Shown here piece by piece: positions 9,641-18,064 of a DNA stretch of 64,000 bases. Source of the stretch: CAVVJA01 sp963809815. GTDB taxonomy: Bacteria > Actinomycetota > Actinomycetes > Mycobacteriales > Jatrophihabitantaceae. A model generated the notes under the pieces. That model made no database searches, had not been told where the DNA came from, and was given only the letters and a program-made list of their open reading frames with translations. The stretch is from assembly GCA_963809815.1 (NCBI GenBank), contig CAWELM010000010.1, forward strand, positions 124,001 through 188,000. The letters run 5' to 3'. Positions within the stretch are counted from its first letter, which is position 1. Each line of letters starts with the position of its first letter. The translations under genes were made by a program, and so were the position numbers.

Positions 9641-10204
9641 CGGGTCTTGATTGTCGCTGCGCCAGTCGTGGTGGACATCGTTGCCCGTTGCGTGTCCGAC
9701 AACGAGGTGTCTGACCATAGCGGGTGGATCGCTCGCGGATTCACGAACCTGAAGCGGATTCTCGGGAGCCCACATGACTTCGGTGTGGTGGTCGAGGAGT
9801 TGGCCAAGACGGTGCCTGAGGGACACGCCCTGGCCGGTGCCGATGAAGGGTCCTGGGCGTTGGTCGGCGCGCTAGCGTTGAGGCTCGGGATTCCCGCAGT
9901 CCTTGTACGTAGTACCCCGAAGACCTACTTCGTCAGTTACGGCGACGATCCGACTGTGGGCGATGGTCGTCTCGTGGGCGAGCGTCTCGCGCCGGGGACT
10001 CCGATCCACTTGGTGGATGACCTGGTGTACTCCGGGAAGACCTTGTGCGCTGCCGTTGATGCGTTGCGTCGAGTCGATCTCTCCTGCACGTCCGCTTCTG
10101 CAATTCTTTGGACCCGACGAGCGGAGGCATCACAAGTGGAGCTAGAAGCGTGCGGTCTACAGCAGGTGACCTGTTTGGTGAGCCAGGCCGACATGCCCGA
10201 GTAG
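9638..10204 (+). CDS. type I phosphoribosyltransferase-fold protein
   Basis: 188 residues from a GTG. The PRPP-binding signature IHLVDDLVYSGKTL (about residues 124-137; hydrophobics, two acidic residues, then small residues and Lys/Thr) is intact, preceded by a GHALAGADEGSWAL segment and VRSTPKTYF, where orotate-type enzymes place the PPi loop. It most resembles orotate/adenine-type PRTases or PRTase-like regulators. No pyrimidine or purine pathway genes adjoin it, so it is an orphan and its nucleobase is unknown. Probably translated from a leaderless message. Confidence 0.7.
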   Translation: MRVLIVAAPVVVDIVARCVSDNEVSDHSGWIARGFTNLKRILGSPHDFGVVVEELAKTVPEGHALAGADEGSWALVGALALRLGIPAVLVRSTPKTYFVSYGDDPTVGDGRLVGERLAPGTPIHLVDDLVYSGKTLCAAVDALRRVDLSCTSASAILWTRRAEASQVELEACGLQQVTCLVSQADMPE

Positions 10205-10447
10205 ACGCTGGAACAGGTTCCGCTCATCGGCTACTTGTCCGGTAAACATCGGCGGTCGTTCGGACCGACACAGACGATCTGATCTGCGCGCGTGCCAGCT
10301 CGCCGGAGGCGATTGTCGAGGCGCGCAGATCGACGGCTCGGCGCGCGTCGACCGATAGTTCGCCGGCCAGCGCCGTTCGCCCGCTGGTGGACGGTCACGT
10401 CCGCGTGAATCGCTGGTCCGGTGATCGCCTGGAGTTCACTGACGCGA

Positions 10448-10830
10448 TCACCCGACGTGCCAATTGTCGCCGGTCTGCTGATCGTCCGCCAGTCGGCCGC
10501 TGCCGAGCCGACCTGGCCGCCCGACTACGGCCCAGCGTCGCCGCTGTCTGCGCCGGCACGGAAGCAGCCCGTTGCAGCGTGTTGCGGCGTTGCGCCGGTC
10601 GGCCTCCGCGCGCGTGAGCTGAGCTTCCTGTTTGGCGTAGTCAGCTAGAGGCACGCCCCGGTAGTGAATTCTGATCGCTAATGGCGCGCTTTCTTCAATC
10701 AGCGCAAGGCAGGCCTCCGCGAGCGCCTTATTCAGCGTCGTCTCGATCCAGTTGCTACCACGGCCATGCTGGGTTGTCCCTCTACCCCTGCGCGTTGCGC
10801 TCGCGGCTGCGCTCCAGGAGCGCGACTACT
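10448..10830 (-). pseudogene. remnant of an unidentified ORF
   Basis: Reading leftward, one minus-strand frame runs SNWIETTLNKALAEACLALI then ...HYRGVPLADYAKQEAQLTRAEADRRN, protein-like with alternating charge, then decays into Arg-rich sequence before a stop at 10448. No start codon with a ribosome site is visible. I do not recognise the family. The rest of 10205-10899 shows nothing. Confidence 0.3.
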
Positions 10831-10899
10831 TGCGCATTGAGGGATCTGCGTTCCCGTTCAACGCTTCGGCGACCGCCGGCTCGTCGTGCCGGCTGGCAG

Positions 10900-12480
10900 T
10901 TAATTCCCGTGCCAGTAGTCCTGGGCTTTCTCCCAGGCGACCCGGCCGGCGATCCGTCCGGTGGCGCGCGCGTCCAGGTCGCCCTGCTCGAAGTGAATGC
11001 CCCCGTAGCGGCGTGAGACGCCTGCCTGGTTGGCCGCCTCGGAGAAGGTCGCCCAAGAGAGCGTCAGATCGCTCGCCGGCACCGCCGCGGGCTCGACGCG
11101 TGAACTGCCGGCCGGGAGTGTCACCGAGGCGCCGAAGCGGTCGTTGTGCGTGAACAGCCTTAGGATCTCGGCGCCGGCGGCGCTGAAGTTGCTGTGCCCG
11201 GAGGAGTATTCGGGGAAGGGAGGGGTGGGGAAGGTTGTCGGCTGGTAGGGAATCCAGGCGGCGCCATCGATCAGCTTCGTGCCGTGGTAGGGGCCGGCCC
11301 AGGCTCTGACCGGCCGACCGCGGAAGAGCATGCGGATGGCGGTGATTGGTCGGACGGAGTCGAAGGCCCGCTTGTTGTCCCAGGCGCAGCAGCCAGCATC
11401 GGAGACTGCGTTGGTGAGCGCGAAGAAGAGCTTAACGTCCCGCTCGATCCCGTGCTCGTCGACACCGTGGTGGTCGCGGCGGGAGACGGACTGCGCGAAC
11501 AGGTTCCAGTGCCCGGGCGGAAGCTCGGAGTGGGGGCCATCCGCCCAGTACTCGGCGATCATCTTCTGCTCGTCGGTGAGCCCGGCGCTGAGGTCGAGCA
11601 GGGCCTGCGCCTGGGCGCGGTAGTGCGCCGATCCGTACCTGGCCGGGCCGTCCGCTGAGCGCAGCGAGCCGGGGCTGAGGGCGAACGGGGCGACCTGCTG
11701 CCAGTGGGCGCCGACGAATCCCTGCGTGACTGCGTTGCCGCTGCCGTCGACGTAGCGCAGCGGCTGCCATGTGCTGGGGTCGTGGACGGTCGTCGGATCA
11801 AACGGGAAGCGGATGTCCATCGGGGCGTTCGCGGGTGTGTAACCGGTGTAGTCGGAGTAGGGGACGCCGGGGATGCCGCCCGGCTGGTCACCGAGTTGGT
11901 TGGCCCCATCGCGGTGGCGGAAGTCGAGCACGGCCCGGGCGGCGACGTTGCCGACCCCCGTCGGCGTCGAGGTATCGGTCGACAGGTCGCCGGGGTCGTA
12001 GCCGAGGGTCTGCATCAGGGGATCGAAGACGGACGACATGCTGCCCGGGAACAGGTCGCAGGCCGCCCGGTAGGCTGCACAGCTGATCGCCTGCTGGATA
12101 TTCGGGAGCGTGCGTTCGGCGGGTGGCCGGCGCAGCGACCCGCCGAGGCGGGTGCCGACCGCCTTGTGGTCGTAGGCGGCCCAGGCGTCGTAGATGCAGG
12201 TGTGCCCGATCGCGAGCGCTCGGGCGACCATCGGCGGGCCCAGCTTCGAGCCGCGCACCCCCTCCAGCAACGCCTCGTTCCACGAAACGACGACGCTGTC
12301 GCCCGGCCTGGTCGATCCGACCCGGCGGGCGGCGGAGCCCGTCTGGGGAAGCCCTGGCAGCAGCAGGAGCGCACCGCCCGCTCCGGCGGCGGCGAGGAAC
12401 TGCCGGCGAGACAGGCCGACGTCTGACAGCGAAGCGCGCGGATGTCCGCGGGTTGCCGGCTGTTCGTGGTGACGCGTCAT
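10900..12480 (-). CDS. exported vanadium-dependent haloperoxidase-family (PAP2) protein
   Basis: 526 residues. The N-terminus has a twin-arginine signal (SRRQFLAAAG, residues 24-33, then a hydrophobic run), so it is exported folded. The C-terminal half holds the vanadate/phosphate pocket of the PAP2/VHPO superfamily: KRAFDSVRPITAIR (Lys...ArgPro), PEYSSGHSNFSAA (Ser-Gly-His) and SRRYGGIHF (Arg...His). It matches the secreted VHPO-like group of actinobacteria and could be a haloperoxidase or an acid phosphatase; the motif set does not decide. It heads toward a group of secreted proteins on the same strand. Confidence 0.88.
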   Translation of the reverse strand: MTRHHEQPATRGHPRASLSDVGLSRRQFLAAAGAGGALLLLPGLPQTGSAARRVGSTRPGDSVVVSWNEALLEGVRGSKLGPPMVARALAIGHTCIYDAWAAYDHKAVGTRLGGSLRRPPAERTLPNIQQAISCAAYRAACDLFPGSMSSVFDPLMQTLGYDPGDLSTDTSTPTGVGNVAARAVLDFRHRDGANQLGDQPGGIPGVPYSDYTGYTPANAPMDIRFPFDPTTVHDPSTWQPLRYVDGSGNAVTQGFVGAHWQQVAPFALSPGSLRSADGPARYGSAHYRAQAQALLDLSAGLTDEQKMIAEYWADGPHSELPPGHWNLFAQSVSRRDHHGVDEHGIERDVKLFFALTNAVSDAGCCAWDNKRAFDSVRPITAIRMLFRGRPVRAWAGPYHGTKLIDGAAWIPYQPTTFPTPPFPEYSSGHSNFSAAGAEILRLFTHNDRFGASVTLPAGSSRVEPAAVPASDLTLSWATFSEAANQAGVSRRYGGIHFEQGDLDARATGRIAGRVAWEKAQDYWHGN

Positions 12481-12564
12481 CGAGCACTCTGTTCCGCTTG
12501 TTCGCCATTTGCCGGGCCGGGACGGAGGCGGTGGACGCCTCCCTCCCGGTCGTCGTTTCGCGTC

Positions 12565-13167
12565 CTAGCGAACGTGGAAGTTCGTGCGGCCGTCGTCCAC
12601 GCCGGGGACAGGGGCCGGCACGTTGTAGTAGGTCGTGTAACCCTTCGTGGTCGCGATGCCCTCGAAGATTCCGGGCGGCGCTCCGGGTCCGTGGCAGCCG
12701 ATCGTCAAGACGCCCTCGCTGCCGTCGGAGAACGCGACCCTAACGACGGCGGTACCGTTCACCCTCGTCCCGTGATCGATATTGTCGATGAACGGTGGCG
12801 TGGTCGGGCCCTGTGAACCCGCGTTGACCCAGCTGACCAGCCCGGTGACCGTGTAGGTGCCGCTTCCGCCACTGGAGGTGGCCCACGTGCCTCCCCCGGT
12901 CGCGGCGCTCGACCCTCCGCCCCCGGGTGCGACGAAGGTGCCGAACCCGGTGAGCGTGATCGTGTCGCCCCCGTTAGGGGCCGTCGCAGAGGCGTGTCCG
13001 CCGGGGTTGAGGGGCCCGGGAGGCACCCCGGTCGTGCTGACGATGTCCCAGCGGACATGCTGAGCACTGCCGGAGGCCGACGACGGCAGTGCTGCGAACA
13101 GCACCGCCGCCGTGGCGGCGAGCGTCACCAACACCCCGAGACCCCAGTAGCGTGTTCTAATTCGCAT
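12565..13167 (-). CDS. secreted conserved protein A
   Basis: 200 residues. The ATG at 13167 is chosen because a near-perfect AAAGGAGG lies 7-8 nt upstream and a signal peptide (MRIRTRYWGLG, hydrophobic, ending near ASG) follows at once. Mature part: NGGDTITLTGFGTF...GGGTW...GTYTVTGLVSW and a VRVAFSDGSEGVLTIGCHGPG...EGIATTKGY stretch. This is the same pattern as the next gene upstream (NGDTLAITGMGVF, TGTWTATDLLSF, LTIPG), so the two are paralogs of an actinobacterial secreted beta-rich family. Function unknown. Confidence 0.8.
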   Translation of the reverse strand: MRIRTRYWGLGVLVTLAATAAVLFAALPSSASGSAQHVRWDIVSTTGVPPGPLNPGGHASATAPNGGDTITLTGFGTFVAPGGGGSSAATGGGTWATSSGGSGTYTVTGLVSWVNAGSQGPTTPPFIDNIDHGTRVNGTAVVRVAFSDGSEGVLTIGCHGPGAPPGIFEGIATTKGYTTYYNVPAPVPGVDDGRTNFHVR

Positions 13168-13383
13168 GCTGCCTCCTTTCCCAGCGGTTGATCTGCTCTT
13201 TTCTGTTGCAGTCTTTCTCTGCCTTCGGCGAGCGGGCAGGTGCCGCCGCGCAAGCCATGCTCCGCCGGGATTCAGAAAGAATCCCCGCACGAGCCCGCTG
13301 TCGGAGGCTCCGGCACTGGCAGCGGCAGCATGTCCTCTAAGCTGCGAGCGCGAGGATGGCCGTGATGGCTGCTGCTCGCCGTC

Positions 13384-13950
13384 CTATGACGTCTGCACAT
13401 AGACGTTCATGCCCGACACGATTTTGTTGAAGTTGGCGATCCCGGGAACGACCGCTGTCATTCCCTCCTCGCCCGGCTGAGTCGGGTTGTCGTGCGGCGG
13501 CGGCGCCTGCGGCCCGATGACGCAAAAGACCGTAATGATCCCGGGGATCGTCAGGCTCGTTCCCGCGGGTGTTAACACCACCCGCATCTTCAGCGCACCC
13601 CCGCACGAGTCCGGCGGGGTGGTGACCCCGATCGACGGGACGACACCGCAGCCGTAGAACTGGAAGCTCAGCAGATCGGTCGCCGTCCAGGTGCCCGTGG
13701 CCATGCCGCCGCCCGCGACGTCGTGGGTGAATTCGCCGCTCGCCGTCACCGTCTTCGGGTGCGTCGAGAACACGCCCATGCCCGTGATTGCCAGCGTGTC
13801 CCCATTCGACGCCATCGCGACGTTCGGCACCTCGACGTGCAGCTCCCACGTGCCGCTCGCGTTGTTCGGATCCGCTGCGGCGCGACCCGGTGCGACCGCG
13901 AGTAAAGCGGCGGCAGCAGCAAATGCAAGAAGTGCGGATCGTGTCTTCAC
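13384..13950 (-). CDS. secreted conserved protein B (paralog of A)
   Basis: 188 residues from a GTG with a GGGGGAG ribosome site. Signal peptide about 1-27 (LLAFAAAAALLAVAPGRAAA). Mature sequence follows the same order of motifs as protein A: NGDTLAITGMGVFSTHP, GGGMATGTWTATDLLSF, a Gly/Cys loop, MRVVLTPAGTSLTIPG and EGMTAVVPGIANFNKIVSG. Four Cys may form disulfides. Extracellular; function unknown. Tandem position with A indicates a gene duplication. Confidence 0.8.
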   Translation of the reverse strand: MKTRSALLAFAAAAALLAVAPGRAAADPNNASGTWELHVEVPNVAMASNGDTLAITGMGVFSTHPKTVTASGEFTHDVAGGGMATGTWTATDLLSFQFYGCGVVPSIGVTTPPDSCGGALKMRVVLTPAGTSLTIPGIITVFCVIGPQAPPPHDNPTQPGEEGMTAVVPGIANFNKIVSGMNVYVQTS

Positions 13951-13995
13951 CGCTCCCCCTTCGGCACTAGCTGCCTCTTATCGTGGCGGCCGCAG

Positions 13996-14517
13996 TCAGC
14001 CGATGCTGAAATGGCCATCAACGAGAATCTCGTGGAATGTCAGCCCGGAAACCGTCAAGACGACGGTCGCGCCCGGGCCGCCGTCGCTGATGGTCACCGT
14101 GAACGCTTGATGCTGCCCGGCGCCCAAGCCGGTCACAGTAGCCACACCGCGCAGCACCGCGGCGTCGCCGTTGACTTCCAACGAGCTGACCGTTCCGGTG
14201 ACATACATAGCGTTGGTGGTAAACGCGCCGCTGCCCGCACCGGTGGGCTGCGGCGGCGCCAGGGCCAGGCATTCGAAGTCTCCGCCGTTGCCGGTCGCAT
14301 GGAAGGCGACCATGGTAGTGACCGGGACCGGGCTGGTCCCTCCGGTGCCCCCTTCGATCATCGTGGTCCCCGCACCGGCGGCGCGCTGATGCGCCGGGGG
14401 CGTCGCCGACGTCGCCGAGGCAGTTTGCGTCACGGCCGCCGTGCAGATCACCGCCGCGCCGGCGAGCAACGCCCGCCATGGATGCCGGAGCAGTAAACGC
14501 GCCCACAGTGAACTCAT
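13996..14517 (-). CDS. secreted protein C
   Basis: 173 residues. ATG at 14517 with GAGGTGA about 6 nt upstream. Long N-region (MSSLWARLLLRHPWR) then a hydrophobic core ending near ASA, a Sec signal peptide. The mature part is Gly/Thr/Val rich, probably beta-sandwich, with one Cys. It resembles in composition the secreted protein at 178-621 more than proteins A and B. First gene of the minus-strand exported-protein group, with the 11-bp repeats 190 bp upstream. Confidence 0.75.
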   Translation of the reverse strand: MSSLWARLLLRHPWRALLAGAAVICTAAVTQTASATSATPPAHQRAAGAGTTMIEGGTGGTSPVPVTTMVAFHATGNGGDFECLALAPPQPTGAGSGAFTTNAMYVTGTVSSLEVNGDAAVLRGVATVTGLGAGQHQAFTVTISDGGPGATVVLTVSGLTFHEILVDGHFSIG

Positions 14518-14670
14518 CTGCCATCACCTCTATGTCACGAATTGGGAGAGGAACGCTCGGGCCGACGATGTGTCAAGGCGGTAGTTGAAGTTGGGGTTGG
14601 CGCCCGCGCAGAAGTGGCCGCCTCCTGTCGACACGATCGAGCGCAGCGGCCTCGCTGGATTAACTGCCAA

Positions 14671-14696
14671 TTAGTGCACCAGGGTTTAGTGCACCA
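14671..14696. repeat. duplicated 11-mer containing GTGCAC
   Basis: TTAGTGCACCA occurs at 14671-14681 and again at 14686-14696, 15 bp apart, immediately beside the triple repeat at 14711. Each copy carries the palindrome GTGCAC. Likely a second protein-binding element of the same control region. Confidence 0.4.
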
Positions 14697-14710
14697 CGGT
14701 CCGGTCGAAG

Positions 14711-14743
14711 TCTTCTTGGCATCTACTTGGAATCCTCTTGGAA
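14711..14743. promoter_or_regulatory. three tandem 11-bp repeats, OmpR/PhoB-type operator
   Basis: TCTTCTTGGCA, TCTACTTGGAA and TCCTCTTGGAA lie head to tail at 14711-14721, 14722-14732 and 14733-14743. An 11-bp period with a conserved CTTGG core is the signature of OmpR-family response regulators, which bind side by side on one helix face. The nearest intact gene is secreted protein C on the minus strand (start 14517). Confidence 0.55.
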
Positions 14744-14849
14744 CCGCAATCTCACCGTATTCGCCGTACGGCCTGTCTCAGGACTGAGGGGAGCGCGGGT
14801 GCGAGAAGGCCGCCGGCGACAAGCAGTGCGAGGCGAGCTCTCCAATACG

Positions 14850-14997
14850 GGTGGCGGCGCTGGCGGCGCGCACGATGATCGGTCGCAACGGCTTGGCGGA
14901 GAACTTCGCGGGCGCGCCGGTATTCCTCTCCAGCCGCGCTTCTGGCTACATCACGGGTCATGCGATCCTTATCGACGGCGGGCTGTCCGTCCACTGA
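14850..14997 (+). pseudogene. C-terminal fragment of a short-chain dehydrogenase/reductase
   Basis: The last 45 codons before a TGA at 14995 read GRNGLAENFAGAPVFLSS then RASGYITGHAILIDGG and SVH, which is the standard C-terminal end of classical SDR enzymes (GR.G.PE..A.A..FL.S..A.YITG....DGG). Nothing of the Rossmann core, TGxxxGxG or YxxxK site exists upstream. A truncated gene end. Confidence 0.6.
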
Positions 14998-15166
14998 GTT
15001 CTTAACTGGCCCGAAAGCCGATGCGTAGAGATCCTCCGGCGGCGCTCAGCATCGGCCGCGCCGGCAGCTGGGCGGGTACCTTCCCCGCTCGGCTAACCGC
15101 AACATTTAGGGCCCCGAATTCCTGATCTGCGCGGATAACGCCCACACTGGCTGGTAGCCCACCGTG

Positions 15167-15188
15167 TCCCGTAACGACGGGTAGCGCG
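15167..15188. repeat. hairpin repeat shared with 26716-26739
   Basis: CCCGT-AACG-ACGGG forms a 5-bp-stem hairpin, followed by TAGCGCG. The 17 bases TAACGACGGGTAGCGCG are identical to those at 26723-26739 just past the recombinase cassette. May mark an element end or recombination site. Confidence 0.4.
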
Positions 15189-15249
15189 TGCTGCGGGCGC
15201 CATGTGTTCACGAATGCTCCGCAGAGCACTCGCGCGTCCCGCCTGATTG

Positions 15250-15564
15250 TCAGGCTGGCCCGGCAATGCCTACCAGGTTCCCAGCAGGATCGCGGAAGTG
15301 AGACAGTGACTTGCCCGCCCTCGTGCGCTGCGGTGGAAGAACGGTCGTAGCTCCGAGCGCTTCGGCGCTGGCCAGCGCCTCGGCAACGTTGGTCACGCCA
15401 ACATAGAAGATGGCGTGGGTGTCGTATCCGGGGCCGCCACCGATAGCCAGCGGCTGTTGACGACGTGGTGAACTTTCCTGGCGAATGACCGCGGCTGCTC
15501 CTCCGCGCAGCCGCTGCATGCGGCGATCCGATGGCGGCACTCGCGGATGAGCTGGCTTGGTCAA
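15250..15564 (-). pseudogene. C-terminal half of a glyoxalase/VOC-family protein
   Basis: The stretch IGGGPGYDTHAIFYVGV..VAEALASAEALGATTVLPP...SHFRDPAGNLVGIAG is the second beta-alpha-beta-beta-beta unit of a VOC (glyoxalase/bleomycin resistance) protein with His and the FxDPxGN ending. The first unit is missing; the formal N-terminus (PRVPPSDRRMQRLRGGAAA) is unrelated sequence. Truncated, likely non-functional. Confidence 0.6.
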
Positions 15565-15904
15565 ACTACGAAAGTTGAAGGGTAGCTCGGCAGGTCGTCA
15601 GACAGGCCGAGGCTGACGCTCGTGCCGGCAGATGAATAGACGGCCAAACCGCAACCCTGGCCGAGTCGGATCCAGCGGCGTCTCGCGGTCGCGACGCCGT
15701 GCCCCCAGAAACTTGAGCGCCGTCCCGTCGCCGACGCTTGACACCACTTGTGTTGCCGCCGGCAATGCACGGCGAACTGGGGAGTTCGACGCGGTGACCG
15801 AACAATTCGCGCATTGGGAGCGACCCCTCCGCCGTCGGACCCGGTCGATAGGGCCGTGTGTGCGCGCTGAGCGCCGCCGATGCCGAAGCGAAGGGGTGCA
15901 GCAC
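15565..15904. other. no gene recognised
   Basis: Between the VOC remnant and the integrase stop. Only shadow frames; possibly the inner end of the integrated element. Confidence 0.4.
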
Positions 15905-17263
15905 CTACCGCGATGTGCGGTTTCGGGTGCGCTGGAGTGCGTCGAGTGCGGTGTTGTCGGTGTCGGGCAGGGTGTGGAGGTATTTCTCGGTGGTGCGGAG
16001 GCTGCCGTGGCCGAGGCGTTCTTTGACGGTTTGGATGTCGGCGCCGCCGGCGAGTAGCCAGGAGGCGTGGGCGTGGCGGAGGTCGTGGAACCGGACCGTG
16101 TGAGCGAGTTGAGCGGCCGCCGTCGCGGAGGTCCAGATGTGGTGGCGGAACCAGCGGCGGGGGAGGTGCCCGTCGGTGTTGACGATCCGGGTGCCTCTGG
16201 GGTCGTCTTTGCCGGCCGCGCGGCGGTCGGCCCGGTAGGTCGCGAACGCGGTCTTGCAGTGCGCGCAGCGACACTTGCCGAGGGTGTAGGCGGTGAGGGT
16301 GCCGTGCGGGTAGGTCCGGCCTAGGTCGTTCGGTTCGGTACGCCCGGTCGGCTCGGTCGCCTCCGCTGTTTCGCGCGCGGGGGTCGTGTCGGCCGAGGTG
16401 CGGCCGGTGTTGGCGTCCAGGAGGGCGAAGGGGAACAGCAGGTCGGCACGGTCCAGTTTGTGGTTCGCGATGTGGTCGCGTAACGCGTCGCAGACGGCGG
16501 CGCTGAGCTTGAGGCGGCGATACTCCTTGTCCTTCGGGTAGGCCTTCACGGCGAACCGGGTGCCGTCGGCGGGGGCGGTGGTTTCGGTGACGGCGCGGCT
16601 GACGGTGAGCATCCGGGAGTGCAGGTCGAGATCGGCTGGGCGGAGTTCGGTGAGTTCACCCCACCGCAGCCCGGACTCGATCGCGGTCTCGACCATGAGC
16701 CGCGTCGTTGTACCGGGGAGGGCTTGGTGGATGGCGTCGTATTGCTCGGGCGTGATGATTACTCGGGGCTTGCGGGCGACGGTGGGGGTTTTGACGCCGG
16801 CGCAGGGGTGCAGGAACACGACCTGGTCGTTGAGCGCGGTGGTGAAGATCGCGGACAGGATGGTCTTGTTCCCGGCGATCGTGGAGGCGGACAGGCCGAT
16901 CTCTTTCTGGCTGGCGATCCAGTCGCGGATGTGTTCGGGCAGGATGTCGATCATCCGCATCGCACCGAACTCCGGCATCAGGTGCTTGCCGATCATGTAG
17001 GTGTAGCGCTCGCGGGTCGAGGCCTCGATCTGATGCGCCGGCAGCCACACGGTCTCGACATAGTGGTGGAAGGTTTGCCGGCCGCGGCGTAGGTCGCCGA
17101 GTCGGCCGGATTCGACGAGGGCTTCGGCGCGTTGCCAGGCCTTGTCGGCCTGCTTTTCGGTGGTGAAGGTTCCGGCGGAGCGCTGCCGTCCGCGTAGGTC
17201 GCGGTAGAGGGCGACGTAGCGGGTGCTGCCGTCTCGTCCGGCGCGCGCCCGGGTGGATCCCAT
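15905..17263 (-). CDS. int: tyrosine site-specific integrase
   Basis: 452 residues from the ATG at 17263; an in-frame start at 17338 would add 25 residues without family support and with no ribosome site. N-terminal AP2-like/arm-binding region (about 1-55), SAM-like core-binding domain (about 65-150), catalytic domain from about 165 with Arg200 (SGLRWGEL), His393 and Arg396 (HDLRHAH), His419 (GHGSL) and Tyr428 (EKYLH). An insertion of about 90 residues with a CRCAHC knuckle sits within the catalytic domain. Its start lies 155 bp from a tRNA-Val 3' fragment, the usual attachment-site arrangement of actinobacterial integrative elements. Confidence 0.93.
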   Translation of the reverse strand: MGSTRARAGRDGSTRYVALYRDLRGRQRSAGTFTTEKQADKAWQRAEALVESGRLGDLRRGRQTFHHYVETVWLPAHQIEASTRERYTYMIGKHLMPEFGAMRMIDILPEHIRDWIASQKEIGLSASTIAGNKTILSAIFTTALNDQVVFLHPCAGVKTPTVARKPRVIITPEQYDAIHQALPGTTTRLMVETAIESGLRWGELTELRPADLDLHSRMLTVSRAVTETTAPADGTRFAVKAYPKDKEYRRLKLSAAVCDALRDHIANHKLDRADLLFPFALLDANTGRTSADTTPARETAEATEPTGRTEPNDLGRTYPHGTLTAYTLGKCRCAHCKTAFATYRADRRAAGKDDPRGTRIVNTDGHLPRRWFRHHIWTSATAAAQLAHTVRFHDLRHAHASWLLAGGADIQTVKERLGHGSLRTTEKYLHTLPDTDNTALDALQRTRNRTSR

Positions 17264-17417
17264 ACGACCTAGGGTAGCGGTCGATGTCAACGAAATGTCA
17301 ACGACTACGGCGCGGCACGGCCCGACACGAGAGGGCACGGAACGGCATGAACACCTTTACTTGTAGGGAATTCTGATAATCGGCCGTGTCGGCCGCAATC
17401 GCGTCGTGACGGCGGGG

Positions 17418-17468
17418 TCTGCCTTGACACGGTAGGGGTCACTGGTTCAATCCCAGTATCGCCCACCA
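17418..17468 (+). other. attachment site: 3' part of tRNA-Val(GAC)
   Basis: Reads as an anticodon arm (stem CTGCC/GGTAG, 7-nt loop TTGACAC with anticodon GAC), variable loop, T arm (ACTGG-TTCAATC-CCAGT), acceptor strand ATCGCCC, discriminator A and CCA. The matching 5' acceptor strand and D arm are absent upstream, so this is not a functional tRNA. It is the duplicated 3' end left when the element of the adjacent integrase recombined into a tRNA-Val gene. Confidence 0.75.
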
Positions 17469-17779
17469 TGAACCGACACGGGGTGGCGTCAAATGGCACG
17501 GCAACGCGGGGACTCGGTCTCCGTGTACGCGCGCAAGTGCCCGTGTTGCTCATTTGTTGGTCATCGCAGCGTGGAAAGTAGCGCTGCTGCTGTTCAATCG
17601 CCGTATGCGCTGCGTGCCTCGCCGTTCGCAGTAGCGCTCAGAGCGTTCAATCGCCGCCAAGTACTGACATATAGCCGTCGACGCTCAGGGCACGAGGTGA
17701 GGCGACCTCGCGCACGAGCCCGCACGACCGACGGTCCGATCTGGCGCCCTACCGGGGCGCCTGCCCGCCACGAGCAGGG
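17469..17779. other. no gene recognised
   Basis: Between the attachment site and the toxin-antitoxin operon. Frames on both strands are shadow-like. Confidence 0.4.
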
Positions 17780-17807
17780 TATCCTTACATGCATCTCGAA
17801 GTAAGGA
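17780..17807 (+). promoter_or_regulatory. promoter and operator of the toxin-antitoxin operon
   Basis: TATCCT (17780-17785, -10-like) overlaps a perfect inverted repeat, TCCTTAC at 17782-17788 and GTAAGGA at 17801-17807, which also contains the AAGGA ribosome site of the antitoxin gene. This is the expected layout for autorepression by an antitoxin-toxin complex. Confidence 0.55.
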
Positions 17808-17815
17808 AACGTGAC

Positions 17816-18064
17816 GTGGACACGGTAGCGCGGTTGAGTTCCAAGGGGCAGGTGACGGTGCCCAAAGCGGTCCGGGAAGCGCTCGGTGTCGCGGAAGGCG
17901 ACGAACTCGTCTTTCACGTGGAGGGCAACCGGGCGATCGTCGCCCGCACGCCGGACTTCCTAGGTCTGGCGGGGTCGGTGCCGGTGCCGGCGGCCAAGCG
18001 CAACGCCGCCTGGGATGACGTTATCCGCCGGACCCGGGCCGTTCGCGCCGGCCGCGAACAGTGA
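17816..18064 (+). CDS. vapB: AbrB/MazE-type antitoxin (VapB)
   Basis: 82 residues. The GTG at 17816 is preferred to an ATG at 17789 because AAGGA lies 8 nt upstream and the ATG falls inside the operator repeat. N-terminal swapped-hairpin AbrB domain: RLSSKGQVTVPKAVREALGVAEGDELVFHV. The C-terminal 35 residues should wrap the toxin. Its stop overlaps the toxin start by 4 nt (GTGA), giving coupled translation. Confidence 0.88.
   Translation: MDTVARLSSKGQVTVPKAVREALGVAEGDELVFHVEGNRAIVARTPDFLGLAGSVPVPAAKRNAAWDDVIRRTRAVRAGREQ

Noticed and set aside
15566..16274. Minus-strand ORFs of 112-237 codons around the integrase end
   Set aside because: Overlap the integrase in another frame or have low-complexity Arg/Pro content; no motif.
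17418..17468. A functional tRNA-Val gene
   Set aside because: Anticodon arm, T arm and 3' acceptor are good, but no matching 5' acceptor strand or D arm lies upstream.
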